The notes under the pieces: model-generated
The model's input: the letters and a program-made list of their open reading frames with translations, nothing else
What the model was told of the DNA's origin: nothing
Databases searched by the model: none
Made by a program: the position numbers and the translations under genes
Origin: CAYGZL01 sp964354345
GTDB lineage: Bacteria; Chloroflexota; Anaerolineae; Anaerolineales; UBA4823
Reading direction: 5' to 3'
Assembly: GCA_964354345.1 (NCBI GenBank)
Contig: CAYGZL010000042.1
Coordinates: 1 to 12,864 of the forward strand
DNA: 12,864 bases
Part shown: positions 1 to 6,538 of the stretch, one piece after another
Layout: every line of letters starts with the position of its first letter
Numbering within the stretch: the stretch's first letter is position 1

Positions 1-223
1 GAATATGGGCTAACGATGTCTTGCCCAGACCAGGCGGTCCATAAAACAGAACATGGTCTAACGGTTCATGGCGCTGCCGGGCGGCGGCGATCAATATTTT
101 AAGATTTTCCTTGACCCGGTCCTGACCGATCATGTCCGCCAGGTTCCTCGGGCGTAATGCCATATCCAGCCGGTCGTCATTCTGTGGCTGGGGGTTGATC
201 AAACGATTGGGAGCGTCACTCAT
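1..223 (-). CDS. ruvB: RuvB Holliday junction helicase, N-terminal part (cut by window edge)
   Basis: This is the ATPase motor of the RuvABC branch-migration complex, which moves Holliday junctions during recombinational repair in the cytoplasm. Only the first 74 codons lie in the window; the gene continues past position 1. The visible part has the RuvB N-terminus: the LRPRNLADMIGQ segment (about residues 23-34), KENLKILIAAA (38-48), EPLDHVLFYGPPGLGKTSLA with the Walker A lysine at residue 69. The ATG at 223 is the only sensible start, since the upstream bases are shared with the upp promoter region. There is no Shine-Dalgarno sequence before it, and a perfect TATAAT lies only 7 nt upstream, so the transcript may be leaderless. 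The gene is divergent from upp. Identification is seen in sequence and rests on a well-conserved family. Confidence 0.96.
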   Translation of the reverse strand, partial: MSDAPNRLINPQPQNDDRLDMALRPRNLADMIGQDRVKENLKILIAAARQRHEPLDHVLFYGPPGLGKTSLAHI

Positions 224-230
224 AGCGCCG

Positions 231-236
231 ATTATA
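231..236 (-). promoter_or_regulatory. -10 element for ruvB, implying a leaderless transcript
   Basis: Read on the minus strand this is a perfect TATAAT, followed by 7 nt and then the ruvB ATG at 223. With normal -10 to start-site spacing, transcription would begin at or within a base of the A of the start codon. No recognisable -35 hexamer lies 16-18 bp upstream. The motif is seen; promoter function and leaderlessness are inferred. Confidence 0.45.
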
Positions 237-251
237 ACCGATACACTGAGA

Positions 252-257
252 TATAAT
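252..257 (+). promoter_or_regulatory. -10 element for upp
   Basis: A perfect TATAAT lies 29 bp before the upp start codon. The predicted transcript would start near 264 and leave a leader of about 23 nt containing the AGGAGG ribosome site at 275-280. No good -35 hexamer is present at 16-18 bp spacing. The element lies 15 bp from the oppositely oriented ruvB -10, so polymerase binding at the two divergent promoters should be mutually exclusive (inference). Confidence 0.5.
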
Positions 258-286
258 TACGTCATACCGCCCCCAGGAGGAACCCT

Positions 287-913
287 ATGTCGAATATATT
301 TCCTTCACTACATCCGTTGGTCGCGCATAAGTTGACCAAGCTGCGCGATCGTAACACTGACCCGAAGAAATTCCGTGAGCTATTGCGTGAAATTGCCGCC
401 CTGCTTACTTACGAGGCTACTGCAGATTTACCGATCCAATCCTGCCAGGTTGAAACTCCCCTGGCGCTCTATTCGGGGAAAGTATTAAAAGAAACTATCG
501 GTCTTGTACCAATCCTACGCGCTGGCCTGGGAATGGTCGAAGGGGTATGGGAGTTAATGCCCTCCGCTGAAGTCTGGCATATCGGCCTATACCGCGATGA
601 GAGGACTTTGAAGCCTGTACAATATTACAATAAGTTACCGGTGGAACCTACCGTTTCAGTTTGCCTGGTGCTTGATCCCATGCTGGCCACTGGCGGGTCA
701 GCCGTCGCTACCGTAGATATCCTAAAAAAATGGGGAGTAAAGAAGATCAAGTTTGTAGGCATCATCGGCGCGCCCGAAGGGATTGCCTTAATGCAGCAAA
801 ACCATCCGGAAGTTCCCATCCATCTGGCCGCGATCGATGAAAAACTCAATGAGCGCGGATATATCCTGCCAGGCCTGGGTGACGCAGGCGACCGGCAGTT
901 TGGAACCGGGTAA
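287..913 (+). CDS. upp: Uracil phosphoribosyltransferase
   Basis: It converts uracil and PRPP to UMP and pyrophosphate, the pyrimidine salvage step, in the cytoplasm. The 208-residue length is normal for the family. The PRPP-binding loop is intact at about residues 127-138 (LVLDPMLATGGS), and the uracil-binding C-terminal signature is present at 195-207 (PGLGDAGDRQFGT). The GLVPILRAGLGM segment (72-83) is also typical. The start ATG has a strong AGGAGG 6 nt upstream (275-280). The gene appears monocistronic. It converges with the peroxiredoxin gene with one base between the two stop codons, so no separate terminator fits between them. Identification is secure from motif conservation along the whole length. 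Confidence 0.97.
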   Translation: MSNIFPSLHPLVAHKLTKLRDRNTDPKKFRELLREIAALLTYEATADLPIQSCQVETPLALYSGKVLKETIGLVPILRAGLGMVEGVWELMPSAEVWHIGLYRDERTLKPVQYYNKLPVEPTVSVCLVLDPMLATGGSAVATVDILKKWGVKKIKFVGIIGAPEGIALMQQNHPEVPIHLAAIDEKLNERGYILPGLGDAGDRQFGTG

Positions 914-914
914 A

Positions 915-1370
915 TTAAAGAGACTCCAGGATTTCTCGGCTGTGATTCGCCGGCCTGACATTCTCGAAAACGCGGACGATTTTCCCTTCACCGTCAAGTA
1001 AGAAAGTTGTCCGCAAGACGCCTTCGTGTTCACGCCCCATGAACTTCTTTAAACCCCAAACCCCGTATAAGCTGCATACATGATGATCAAGGTCTGCCAA
1101 CAGAGTAAAGGGAAGATCGAATTTCTTTTTAAACCTGGTATGGGAGCCGGGTGAGTCAGGACTGACACCTAGAATGGTGACACCCGCCTCCTGATAAGCA
1201 CTGTAATCATCCCGAAAATTGCAGGCTTCGGTTGTGCATCCGGGAGTATCGTCTTTAGGATAAAAATATAACACCACTGGGCTGCCTCGAAAATCCGATA
1301 ATTTTCGTAAGTTTCCTGTTTCATCTGCTAACTCGAAATCAGGAGCTAATTCACCTGCTGAGATTATCAT
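915..1370 (-). CDS. bcp: Bcp/PrxQ-type thiol peroxidase (peroxiredoxin)
   Basis: It reduces hydrogen peroxide and organic hydroperoxides with a peroxidatic cysteine, normally regenerated by thioredoxin, in the cytoplasm. From the ATG at 1370 the protein has 151 residues, as usual for Bcp. The active-site stretch TPGCTTEAC puts the peroxidatic cysteine at C45 and a second cysteine at C50, the atypical 2-Cys pattern of E. coli Bcp. VVLYFYPKDDTPG (about 32-44) and the later GVLRTTFLLDGEGKI are family hallmarks. An in-frame TTG at 1382 gives a longer ORF, but its second codon lies inside the GGAGG ribosome site at 1376-1380, which points to the ATG at 1370. The start overlaps the end of the MoeA-PBP gene by 20 bp, suggesting translational coupling. 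It is the last gene of the minus-strand operon. Both active-site positions are ordinary Cys codons, unlike the rhodanese upstream. Confidence 0.96.
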   Translation of the reverse strand: MIISAGELAPDFELADETGNLRKLSDFRGSPVVLYFYPKDDTPGCTTEACNFRDDYSAYQEAGVTILGVSPDSPGSHTRFKKKFDLPFTLLADLDHHVCSLYGVWGLKKFMGREHEGVLRTTFLLDGEGKIVRVFENVRPANHSREILESL

Positions 1371-3393
1371 AATTTCCTCCAATCACTGCTCTTACTTTTC
1401 CCATGTCAGAGATATCGTAACCAGGCATTCTCGCTGCCGATCGTCTAAATTCCTGATCATCTAATAAATCTAGTAACGGTTTTAAAAGGGTATCTCCTAC
1501 GAAAGTCAGTGGAATCACCAACTCGTAAGTCTCTTTAACGACTGGGAGAAAATCCAAATCCAATGCCTGGGCTGCTGCTGCAATGCCCAGCCCACAGTCC
1601 GCAGATCCCGAGGCAACCGCCGCAGCCACGGCGAGATGAGTGAATTCCTCTCGATTATATCCGATTATTTGATCGGGAACAATTGCCAACCGCTCAAGGT
1701 GATAATCTAAAAGTACCCGCGTACCTGATCCGCGCTGGCGATTCACAAAACGAATCTCATCACTCACCAGGTCTTGAAGCGTGCGGATTTTCTTGGGGTT
1801 ATGCCTCGCCACAATTAAACCTTGTTCGCGTCCGCCCAACGTAATCACACAGACCGGGACGCCGATCAGATACTGGCGAATCGCTGGCAGATTGTATTCG
1901 CCACTGGCTGGATCCAATAAATGAGAACCAGCCAGGTGCGCCTCTCCCCGCTTTAAAGCCAGCAGTCCACCCAGGCTGCCCACATTCGCAGAAGACAACC
2001 GCTGGCCGCGCTTCGCCAGGTATTGCGCCATCAGGTCCAGGAGGATATCATGTGATCCAATGGCAAAGATGGTTTGCTCGATTTGAGAGCGTGGACATAA
2101 TAGACGTACCTGGACTTCTGCACCAGCAGGTAAACCTTGTATTCCCCGCGGAATAATGACCATCCCATCGGCGCGCACCAGCGAAGTGATAATCCCTGCG
2201 CCACGCGCGAGTGGCGCTGCCAGGATCTTGTTACCTACCCGCCCAACTACAACTCGCAGATAGTCGTCATCTCCGGGAGGAGAGGTGATTTTCCGCGTGA
2301 GAGTTGCACTAATAACTTCGATATTATTTGGTACCCGTCCTAACCAGCGGGCCAGGAGTGGTTCAACAAATATTTCTCCAGTCAGGGCGGCTGAGACCGG
2401 ATAACCGGGCACACCGATGATCGGCACCTGTCGCTCGGTCGGATTTCCCTGCACCTTCCGGCAGTTAATCATCCCCAGGATCACGGGGTGCCCTGGGCGG
2501 ACAGCGACACCATGGACCAGCAACTCACCCAGGGTTTCTACCACGCGAGCAGAGTAATCTTCCGACCCGGCTGAAGCGCCAGCGTTTAATAAGATTAAGT
2601 CATACTCCTGGGCAGCTTTATCGACCGCCTCACAGATTACAGAGAAGTCGTCAGGAATAATAGCGAAACGCGTCGCTTTGCCACCCCATTGCGCCACCTG
2701 AGCAGCTAAAACAATCGAGTTAAATTCGATGATCTCCCCTTTCTTGACTGGGGAACCTGGTGGCACCAGTTCCGAACCGGTGGGCAAAATCGCCACCCGC
2801 GGTTGGCGTGAAACGCGCACCTGTCCATACCCACTCGCGGCGATGGCCCCCAGATCAACCGGACGTAAGGTATGTCCGGCTGGCAACACAAATTGGGTCG
2901 CCACCAGGTCTTCGCCCATCGGACGGACATGGCTCCAGGGGGCGACGGCAGCCCGAATACGGATGGTATCTGGATGGCGCGGATCATTTGCAGGTTGCTC
3001 AGCCTGATCGAATGACTCTACACATTCGATCGGGATCACTGCATCTGCCCAATCAGGCAGGGGATCCCCGGTATCCAGGTAACTGGCCTGGTTTTGGTCT
3101 GCCACCTGTTTCAGGTCGGTTGTAACATACAAAACCCGAGGATTCGTCAAAGAAGCCGTAGCTGTATTGGTAGCACGCACGGCAAAGCCATCCATGGCGG
3201 AGGCATGATAATTCGGTGAGGAAATGCGTGCCCAAACAGACTCGGCCAACACTCGCCCGGCTGCATTTTCATCCAGGGGAATTTCTTCACTCCCCAGGGG
3301 ACCATCCAATCCCGCGGCAACCAAGGCAGCTTCCAGGCGCGCCTGGGCTTCTGGGAGAGGAATGTCAGTCAGGTAATAAGCAGACTTCGACAT
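1351..3393 (-). CDS. MoeA-type molybdopterin molybdotransferase fused to a C-terminal PBP-like domain
   Basis: A 680-residue fusion. Residues about 10-432 are a complete MoeA: SAMDGFAV (65-72, conserved Asp68), DTGDPLPDWADAVIP (107-121), an ILPTGSELV motif (202-210), AGASAGSEDYS (271-281) in the MogA-like domain, and a C-terminal beta domain ending LVRADGMVIIP (405-415). Residues about 437-672 match the PBP-like domain often found fused to MoeA or to ModE/LysR-type regulators: GSHD (446-449), SHLLDPASGEYN (490-501) and NRQRGSGTRVLLDY (551-564). MoeA inserts molybdate (or tungstate) into adenylylated molybdopterin; the extra domain may bind the oxyanion or a pterin, which is inference. Two active-site motifs differ from the MoeA next door: VRPGHP (298-303) replaces RPGKP, and GVPGYPVS (327-334) replaces GLPGNPVS. 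The ATG at 3393 is chosen over GTG codons at 3399 and 3402 because GGTGA lies just upstream; it overlaps the preceding moeA by 29 bp. Confidence 0.9.
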   Translation of the reverse strand: MSKSAYYLTDIPLPEAQARLEAALVAAGLDGPLGSEEIPLDENAAGRVLAESVWARISSPNYHASAMDGFAVRATNTATASLTNPRVLYVTTDLKQVADQNQASYLDTGDPLPDWADAVIPIECVESFDQAEQPANDPRHPDTIRIRAAVAPWSHVRPMGEDLVATQFVLPAGHTLRPVDLGAIAASGYGQVRVSRQPRVAILPTGSELVPPGSPVKKGEIIEFNSIVLAAQVAQWGGKATRFAIIPDDFSVICEAVDKAAQEYDLILLNAGASAGSEDYSARVVETLGELLVHGVAVRPGHPVILGMINCRKVQGNPTERQVPIIGVPGYPVSAALTGEIFVEPLLARWLGRVPNNIEVISATLTRKITSPPGDDDYLRVVVGRVGNKILAAPLARGAGIITSLVRADGMVIIPRGIQGLPAGAEVQVRLLCPRSQIEQTIFAIGSHDILLDLMAQYLAKRGQRLSSANVGSLGGLLALKRGEAHLAGSHLLDPASGEYNLPAIRQYLIGVPVCVITLGGREQGLIVARHNPKKIRTLQDLVSDEIRFVNRQRGSGTRVLLDYHLERLAIVPDQIIGYNREEFTHLAVAAAVASGSADCGLGIAAAAQALDLDFLPVVKETYELVIPLTFVGDTLLKPLLDLLDDQEFRRSAARMPGYDISDMGKVRAVIGGNYDNLSR
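1376..1380 (-). promoter_or_regulatory. Ribosome-binding site that sets the bcp start
   Basis: GGAGG on the minus strand, 5 nt before the ATG at 1370 and inside the last codons of the preceding MoeA-PBP gene. Its position rules out the in-frame TTG at 1382 as the main start. Confidence 0.8.
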
Positions 3394-4603
3394 ATTCACC
3401 ACTACTCAATCCTGTCTTATCTGCCGGGATGCACACCAAGCCATCGGCGCGCACCAGCGTAAAGATCAAGTTGCTGCTGCCTAATACTGGTTCAGCCCGG
3501 TAGCCGTTGATTTCCTGAAACAGACGTACAGCCACCCAATCTTCGCGCCCGGCCTGAGAAGATAGATTGAAGACCAAGCGTGCCCTGATAGTGGGTGTTG
3601 GACGTTTATGGAACAGCCCTGATAATCGTTCAACCACCGGCACGACATATAAACAGGCAATCACCAGCGCACTGACTGGATTACCCGGCAACCCAATAAC
3701 TACCTTGCCATCACAGACCGCCAAAATGGTTGGCTTTCCAGGCCTGATGTTTATTCCATGAACCAACACCCCCGGTTTTCCTAATGATCGGATTACTGCA
3801 GCAGTCAGATCACGGGTGCTGAGAGAAGAGCCAGCCGTGATGACCAACACGTCACATTCCTGGTGAGCATATTTTGCCATTGAGAGCATCACTTCGTAAT
3901 CGTCCGGCGCAATCCCATAATAGACTGCCTGTCCTCCAGCAATTTCCACTAAAGCGCTCAGGTTATATCCATTGATATCGCGCACTTGACCGGCATTAAG
4001 CGGATGATCAGGTGGAACTAATTCATCCCCACTGGAGATGATTCCTATCCGTGGTTTCTGCGCTACCCACACCTGAGTGTACCCCAAAGCCATTAAACCA
4101 CCAATTTCTGCTGGGCGTAAACGGACACCCGCTGGAATCACTTCATCGTCTACCTGGACATCTTCGCCGATCCTGATAACATTTTCACCCACCGCCGCGG
4201 CTCGATATAGCTCAATCTCATCTGGAGAGATGCTTTGGGTATACTCTACCATCACCACAGCATCAGCTTTTTGGGGAAGCATGCCACCCGTATAGATCAA
4301 AGCCCCCGCGCCGGGCGCCAATGCAAATCCAGGCGCAACTCCCATGTGAACCTCGCCAAGTATTTTAATCGTTGCCGGTAAGGACTCGCTTGCTCCGTAG
4401 GTATCTGCTGCGCGCACGGCATACCCATCCACAGTTGAGCGGTCAAAGGCAGGCAGAGGGTGTGCAGCCAGAGTTGGGCGCGCAGTCACGCGCCCGAGAG
4501 CTGCGACCGTTGAGATCTCTTCTTCCTTTATAACAGTTGAAATGTGCGCTAACCACACCCGTAATGCCTCCCGCGGAGGCATCAACTCAAGAAATTCAGT
4601 CAT
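3365..4603 (-). CDS. moeA: Molybdopterin molybdotransferase MoeA
   Basis: It catalyses the last common step of molybdenum cofactor synthesis, insertion of molybdate into MPT-AMP, in the cytoplasm. The length of 412 residues is that of single-domain MoeA proteins. Visible motifs are RSTVDGYAV with Asp59 (55-63), TGGMLPQKADAVV (105-117), SSGDELV (190-196), TAGSSLSTRDLT (256-267) with Asp265, INIRPGKPTIL (284-294) and GLPGNPVSA (304-312). All the catalytic motifs look canonical, unlike the fused paralogue immediately downstream. The ATG at 4603 is preceded by GGTGA with 4 nt spacing. It overlaps the downstream MoeA-PBP gene by 29 bp, so the two are probably translated coupled. Both genes share an identical 19-base stretch encoding LVRADG (2165-2183 and 3441-3459), reflecting paralogy. 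The gene lies 17 bp after the prenyltransferase gene. Confidence 0.95.
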   Translation of the reverse strand: MTEFLELMPPREALRVWLAHISTVIKEEEISTVAALGRVTARPTLAAHPLPAFDRSTVDGYAVRAADTYGASESLPATIKILGEVHMGVAPGFALAPGAGALIYTGGMLPQKADAVVMVEYTQSISPDEIELYRAAAVGENVIRIGEDVQVDDEVIPAGVRLRPAEIGGLMALGYTQVWVAQKPRIGIISSGDELVPPDHPLNAGQVRDINGYNLSALVEIAGGQAVYYGIAPDDYEVMLSMAKYAHQECDVLVITAGSSLSTRDLTAAVIRSLGKPGVLVHGINIRPGKPTILAVCDGKVVIGLPGNPVSALVIACLYVVPVVERLSGLFHKRPTPTIRARLVFNLSSQAGREDWVAVRLFQEINGYRAEPVLGSSNLIFTLVRADGLVCIPADKTGLSSGEYVEVCLLPD

Positions 4604-4620
4604 TTACTCACCAATAGTAG

Positions 4621-5523
4621 TTAATGTGTCCAAAACGCGATTGCGAAAAGATAAGCCAACCCGATAAAAGTGACCAGCGCGTTGAGAGTTAATGCGGTCC
4701 AATTTGGCTTTTTTCCATTTCCAATCTGGTACATCTGCCAGATCTGTAACAATCCAAATGGCAGGATGAGAAATCCAGGTAGCACGATAATCCAGGGCAT
4801 GCCGTAGACGCGGGCGATACCCAATACTAAAAACGCGCTCAAAATCAAGATATTATGAAAAACCATTCCCCGCTCCCAGCCAATACGGATCATAATCGTC
4901 TTTTTCTGGTATTTCAGATCGTTGGCATAGTCAGGGAGTTCGAAGGCTAATAGCATCGCCATATGTAGAGCAAACAAAGGAAATCCAGTCATCGTAATCA
5001 AGCGATGGATCGTCCCGAACTGGAGTATAAGAGCAAAGGCTGGTACCCCAATGGTTACCAGTAACGAGGCAGTCAATTCACCATATCCCGTCCTCTCCAG
5101 ACGGAGAGGAGGTGTAGAATAAAAAAAAGCGCCAAGAAATGCCAACCCCATAATCAAATAAGCTGCCGATGGCAGGCGCTCGGCAATTAATATAACCGAT
5201 AGAGAAGCCAAAATCGCCAGGCAAGTCAGGGCTGCGACCAATGCGGTCCGTCGCGGCAGGCCTCCTGCGCCCAGCATACCGCTTCCACCGGTAAAGGGCG
5301 TCCGGTTGGGATTATCCACATCCGCCGGGGCATTGTAATATTCATTCAAATATTGAGCTGATAACTGTAAAATGGTGACCCAGCCTTGACCCAAGAGATA
5401 AAGCCACCCATTTATATTAGAACCTAAATAGCGCGCCATCCCAACCCCCATGGCATATAAAAGCGCGGCACCTAACAAGAACAACGGTCTGGATAATCGA
5501 ATGAAAAGCCAAACGGTTTTCAT
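4621..5523 (-). CDS. UbiA-family integral membrane prenyltransferase (MenA-like)
   Basis: The family transfers a polyprenyl chain from its diphosphate to an aromatic acceptor in the membrane, for example in menaquinone or ubiquinone synthesis. The 300-residue protein is hydrophobic with about eight or nine likely membrane helices. It carries the YSTPPLRL...GYGE loop (135-149) and the second Asp motif DYANDLKYQKKT (198-209). The first metal-binding motif is unusual: NEYYNAPAD (60-68) where the family normally has N-D-x-x-D-x-x-x-D, so two of three acidic positions are Glu and Asn, although Asp68 and Asp70 follow. A glycine-rich TPFTGGSGML segment comes next (75-84). The acceptor cannot be named from sequence; quinone synthesis is plausible beside a quinone-reducing proline dehydrogenase. 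The start ATG lies 6 bp after the dinB-like stop; its ribosome site is weak (GGAG about 11 nt upstream), so coupling to the upstream gene is likely. Confidence 0.85.
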   Translation of the reverse strand: MKTVWLFIRLSRPLFLLGAALLYAMGVGMARYLGSNINGWLYLLGQGWVTILQLSAQYLNEYYNAPADVDNPNRTPFTGGSGMLGAGGLPRRTALVAALTCLAILASLSVILIAERLPSAAYLIMGLAFLGAFFYSTPPLRLERTGYGELTASLLVTIGVPAFALILQFGTIHRLITMTGFPLFALHMAMLLAFELPDYANDLKYQKKTIMIRIGWERGMVFHNILILSAFLVLGIARVYGMPWIIVLPGFLILPFGLLQIWQMYQIGNGKKPNWTALTLNALVTFIGLAYLFAIAFWTH

Positions 5524-5529
5524 ATATAT

Positions 5530-6024
5530 TCAGGCTCCAACTGCGCTCGAATCGGAGGCTAAAACTCGGCGTATATCACGCAGATGAATTTGAGAGTGCA
5601 AATAGAGCAATCTGATTATTTCCCCCAGCGTTACCATGCCCAGGAATGGGTGCCGTCCAAGGCGAGTCAGGTCGGCAGGGGTCATTCGACTCACCAATAG
5701 AATACTTGACTGGCGTTTTTGGGTAAATTGTTCCAGCAACACCGGTATAGTAAAATTGCTCATTTCAACCGAGCGGCGCTCATTAAACGCATTAATATCA
5801 AAGTCTTCTGGAGCGCCGGCTCCTCCCATCAGAACATCATTTACTAACTCGATAATCGCCTCTTCAGTAGATACTAAATGAGCCAGAATCTGTTTAACGC
5901 GCCAATGTGAACCGTCCAGGTATATTTCTTTTTCCCACTGCTCGGGAGTTAATTCCTTAAAAAAGTTCAATATCTTATCAGCCTCAGTGCTGAGACGCAT
6001 TTTCAGGTGATGAATCTCATCCAT
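5530..6024 (-). CDS. DinB/YfiT-like putative metal-binding four-helix protein
   Basis: A 164-residue soluble protein of the DinB superfamily, whose members are four-helix bundles that bind a divalent metal through three histidines. Some members are thiol-dependent transferases (bacillithiol or mycothiol systems); most have no known function. The histidine triad is visible: His49 in WRVKQILAHLV and His143/His147 in LYLHSQIHLRDI, the expected H...H-x3-H pattern with a preceding tryptophan. The start ATG at 6024 has an AGGA ribosome site 6 nt upstream. It starts 8 bp after the true stop of the rhodanese gene and ends 6 bp before the prenyltransferase, inside the same operon. A role in thiol-related detoxification would fit its redox neighbours, but that is inference. 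Confidence 0.8.
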   Translation of the reverse strand: MDEIHHLKMRLSTEADKILNFFKELTPEQWEKEIYLDGSHWRVKQILAHLVSTEEAIIELVNDVLMGGAGAPEDFDINAFNERRSVEMSNFTIPVLLEQFTQKRQSSILLVSRMTPADLTRLGRHPFLGMVTLGEIIRLLYLHSQIHLRDIRRVLASDSSAVGA

Positions 6025-6032
6025 ATCGTTTC

Positions 6033-6509
6033 CTAAGGCTCAACAGGATATCCAGCCTGGATCCAGGCCTCAAAACCACCCTGGATTGGCGTTACTTTGG
6101 TAAAACCATGATCGAGAATAATTTGTGCCGCACGGGCACTGGTCTCTTCCATCGGTCAGGTACAATAGGTAATGATCCAATCCTGTGTCTTAAATTCATT
6201 CAAGCGATCAGGTAAATCATCTAAAGGAATCGATAACGCCCCGGGGATGTGACCTTCCGAATAATAAGGTTCTCCCCGTACATCCACAATGATTGCGGTT
6301 TTCAATTCATAAGCCGCGCGTGCATCCTTCAGGCTGACGCGTGGAATTTCCGGATATGGGATACGTTCTCCTGAGGTGGTGGGTGTCGTCTCAGGCGATG
6401 ATTGTTTTAAGGTTAGCACAAATCCCACAACGGCGCCAACAATTAAAAAAGAACCAATGATTAACATCACCAGAGGCCAAATCTGGTATGGCTTCTTATG
6501 CTTCGCCAT
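6033..6509 (-). CDS. Membrane-anchored rhodanese with in-frame UGA, probable selenoprotein
   Basis: The frame from ATG 6509 encodes a short basic N-terminus (KHKK), one membrane helix (about residues 10-34), a Thr/Ser-rich linker and a rhodanese domain likely facing outside. VDVRGEPYYSEGHIPGALSIP (75-95) is the rhodanese first signature. Codon 118 is TGA (6158-6156), then the same frame continues PMEETSARAA...QGGFEAWIQAGYPVEP to a TAG at 6033, a full and typical C-terminal half. The active site reads Y-C116-T-U118-P-M-E-E-T-S-A-R-A-A. The usual rhodanese loop has six positions from the catalytic Cys to the S-x-R/K-A-A helix start, which places codon 118, not C116, at the catalytic residue. 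Related proteins often have CxCP here, so TGA replaces one Cys codon. TGA is a normal stop in four neighbouring genes, so the code is not altered globally. An AAGGAG ribosome site precedes the ATG by 5 nt. The alternatives are a recent nonsense mutation or a sequencing error; the intact frame and the SECIS-like hairpin favour selenocysteine. Confidence 0.8.
6125..6139 (-). promoter_or_regulatory. SECIS-like hairpin just downstream of the rhodanese UGA
   Basis: On the mRNA, 16 nt after the UGA, GUGCC-CGUGC-GGCAC forms a perfect 5-bp, GC-rich stem with a 5-nt loop. The loop begins 21 nt after the UGA and has G as its second base, which fits the loose bacterial SECIS pattern (apical loop roughly 16-37 nt from UGA, G in its first two bases) as I recall it. 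A lower GAGA/UCUC pairing may extend it across an internal loop. The stem is seen; recognition by SelB is inferred. Confidence 0.55.
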
Positions 6510-6538
6510 GACTGCTCCTTCGAACAAAAGGATTGAAA

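Noticed and set aside
2729..3125. Plus-strand open frames inside the MoeA-PBP gene
   Set aside because: They lie opposite a conserved gene, have compositions typical of antisense shadows, and show no recognisable motifs or ribosome sites.
2165..3459. 19-base identical repeat shared by the two moeA genes as a mobile or recombination repeat
   Set aside because: It encodes the same conserved LVRADG motif in both paralogues, so protein conservation explains it.
6033..6509. Rhodanese as a pseudogene
   Set aside because: There is only one in-frame stop, no frameshift, intact conserved residues on both sides, and the stop is exactly at the catalytic cysteine. Not fully excluded without genome data.
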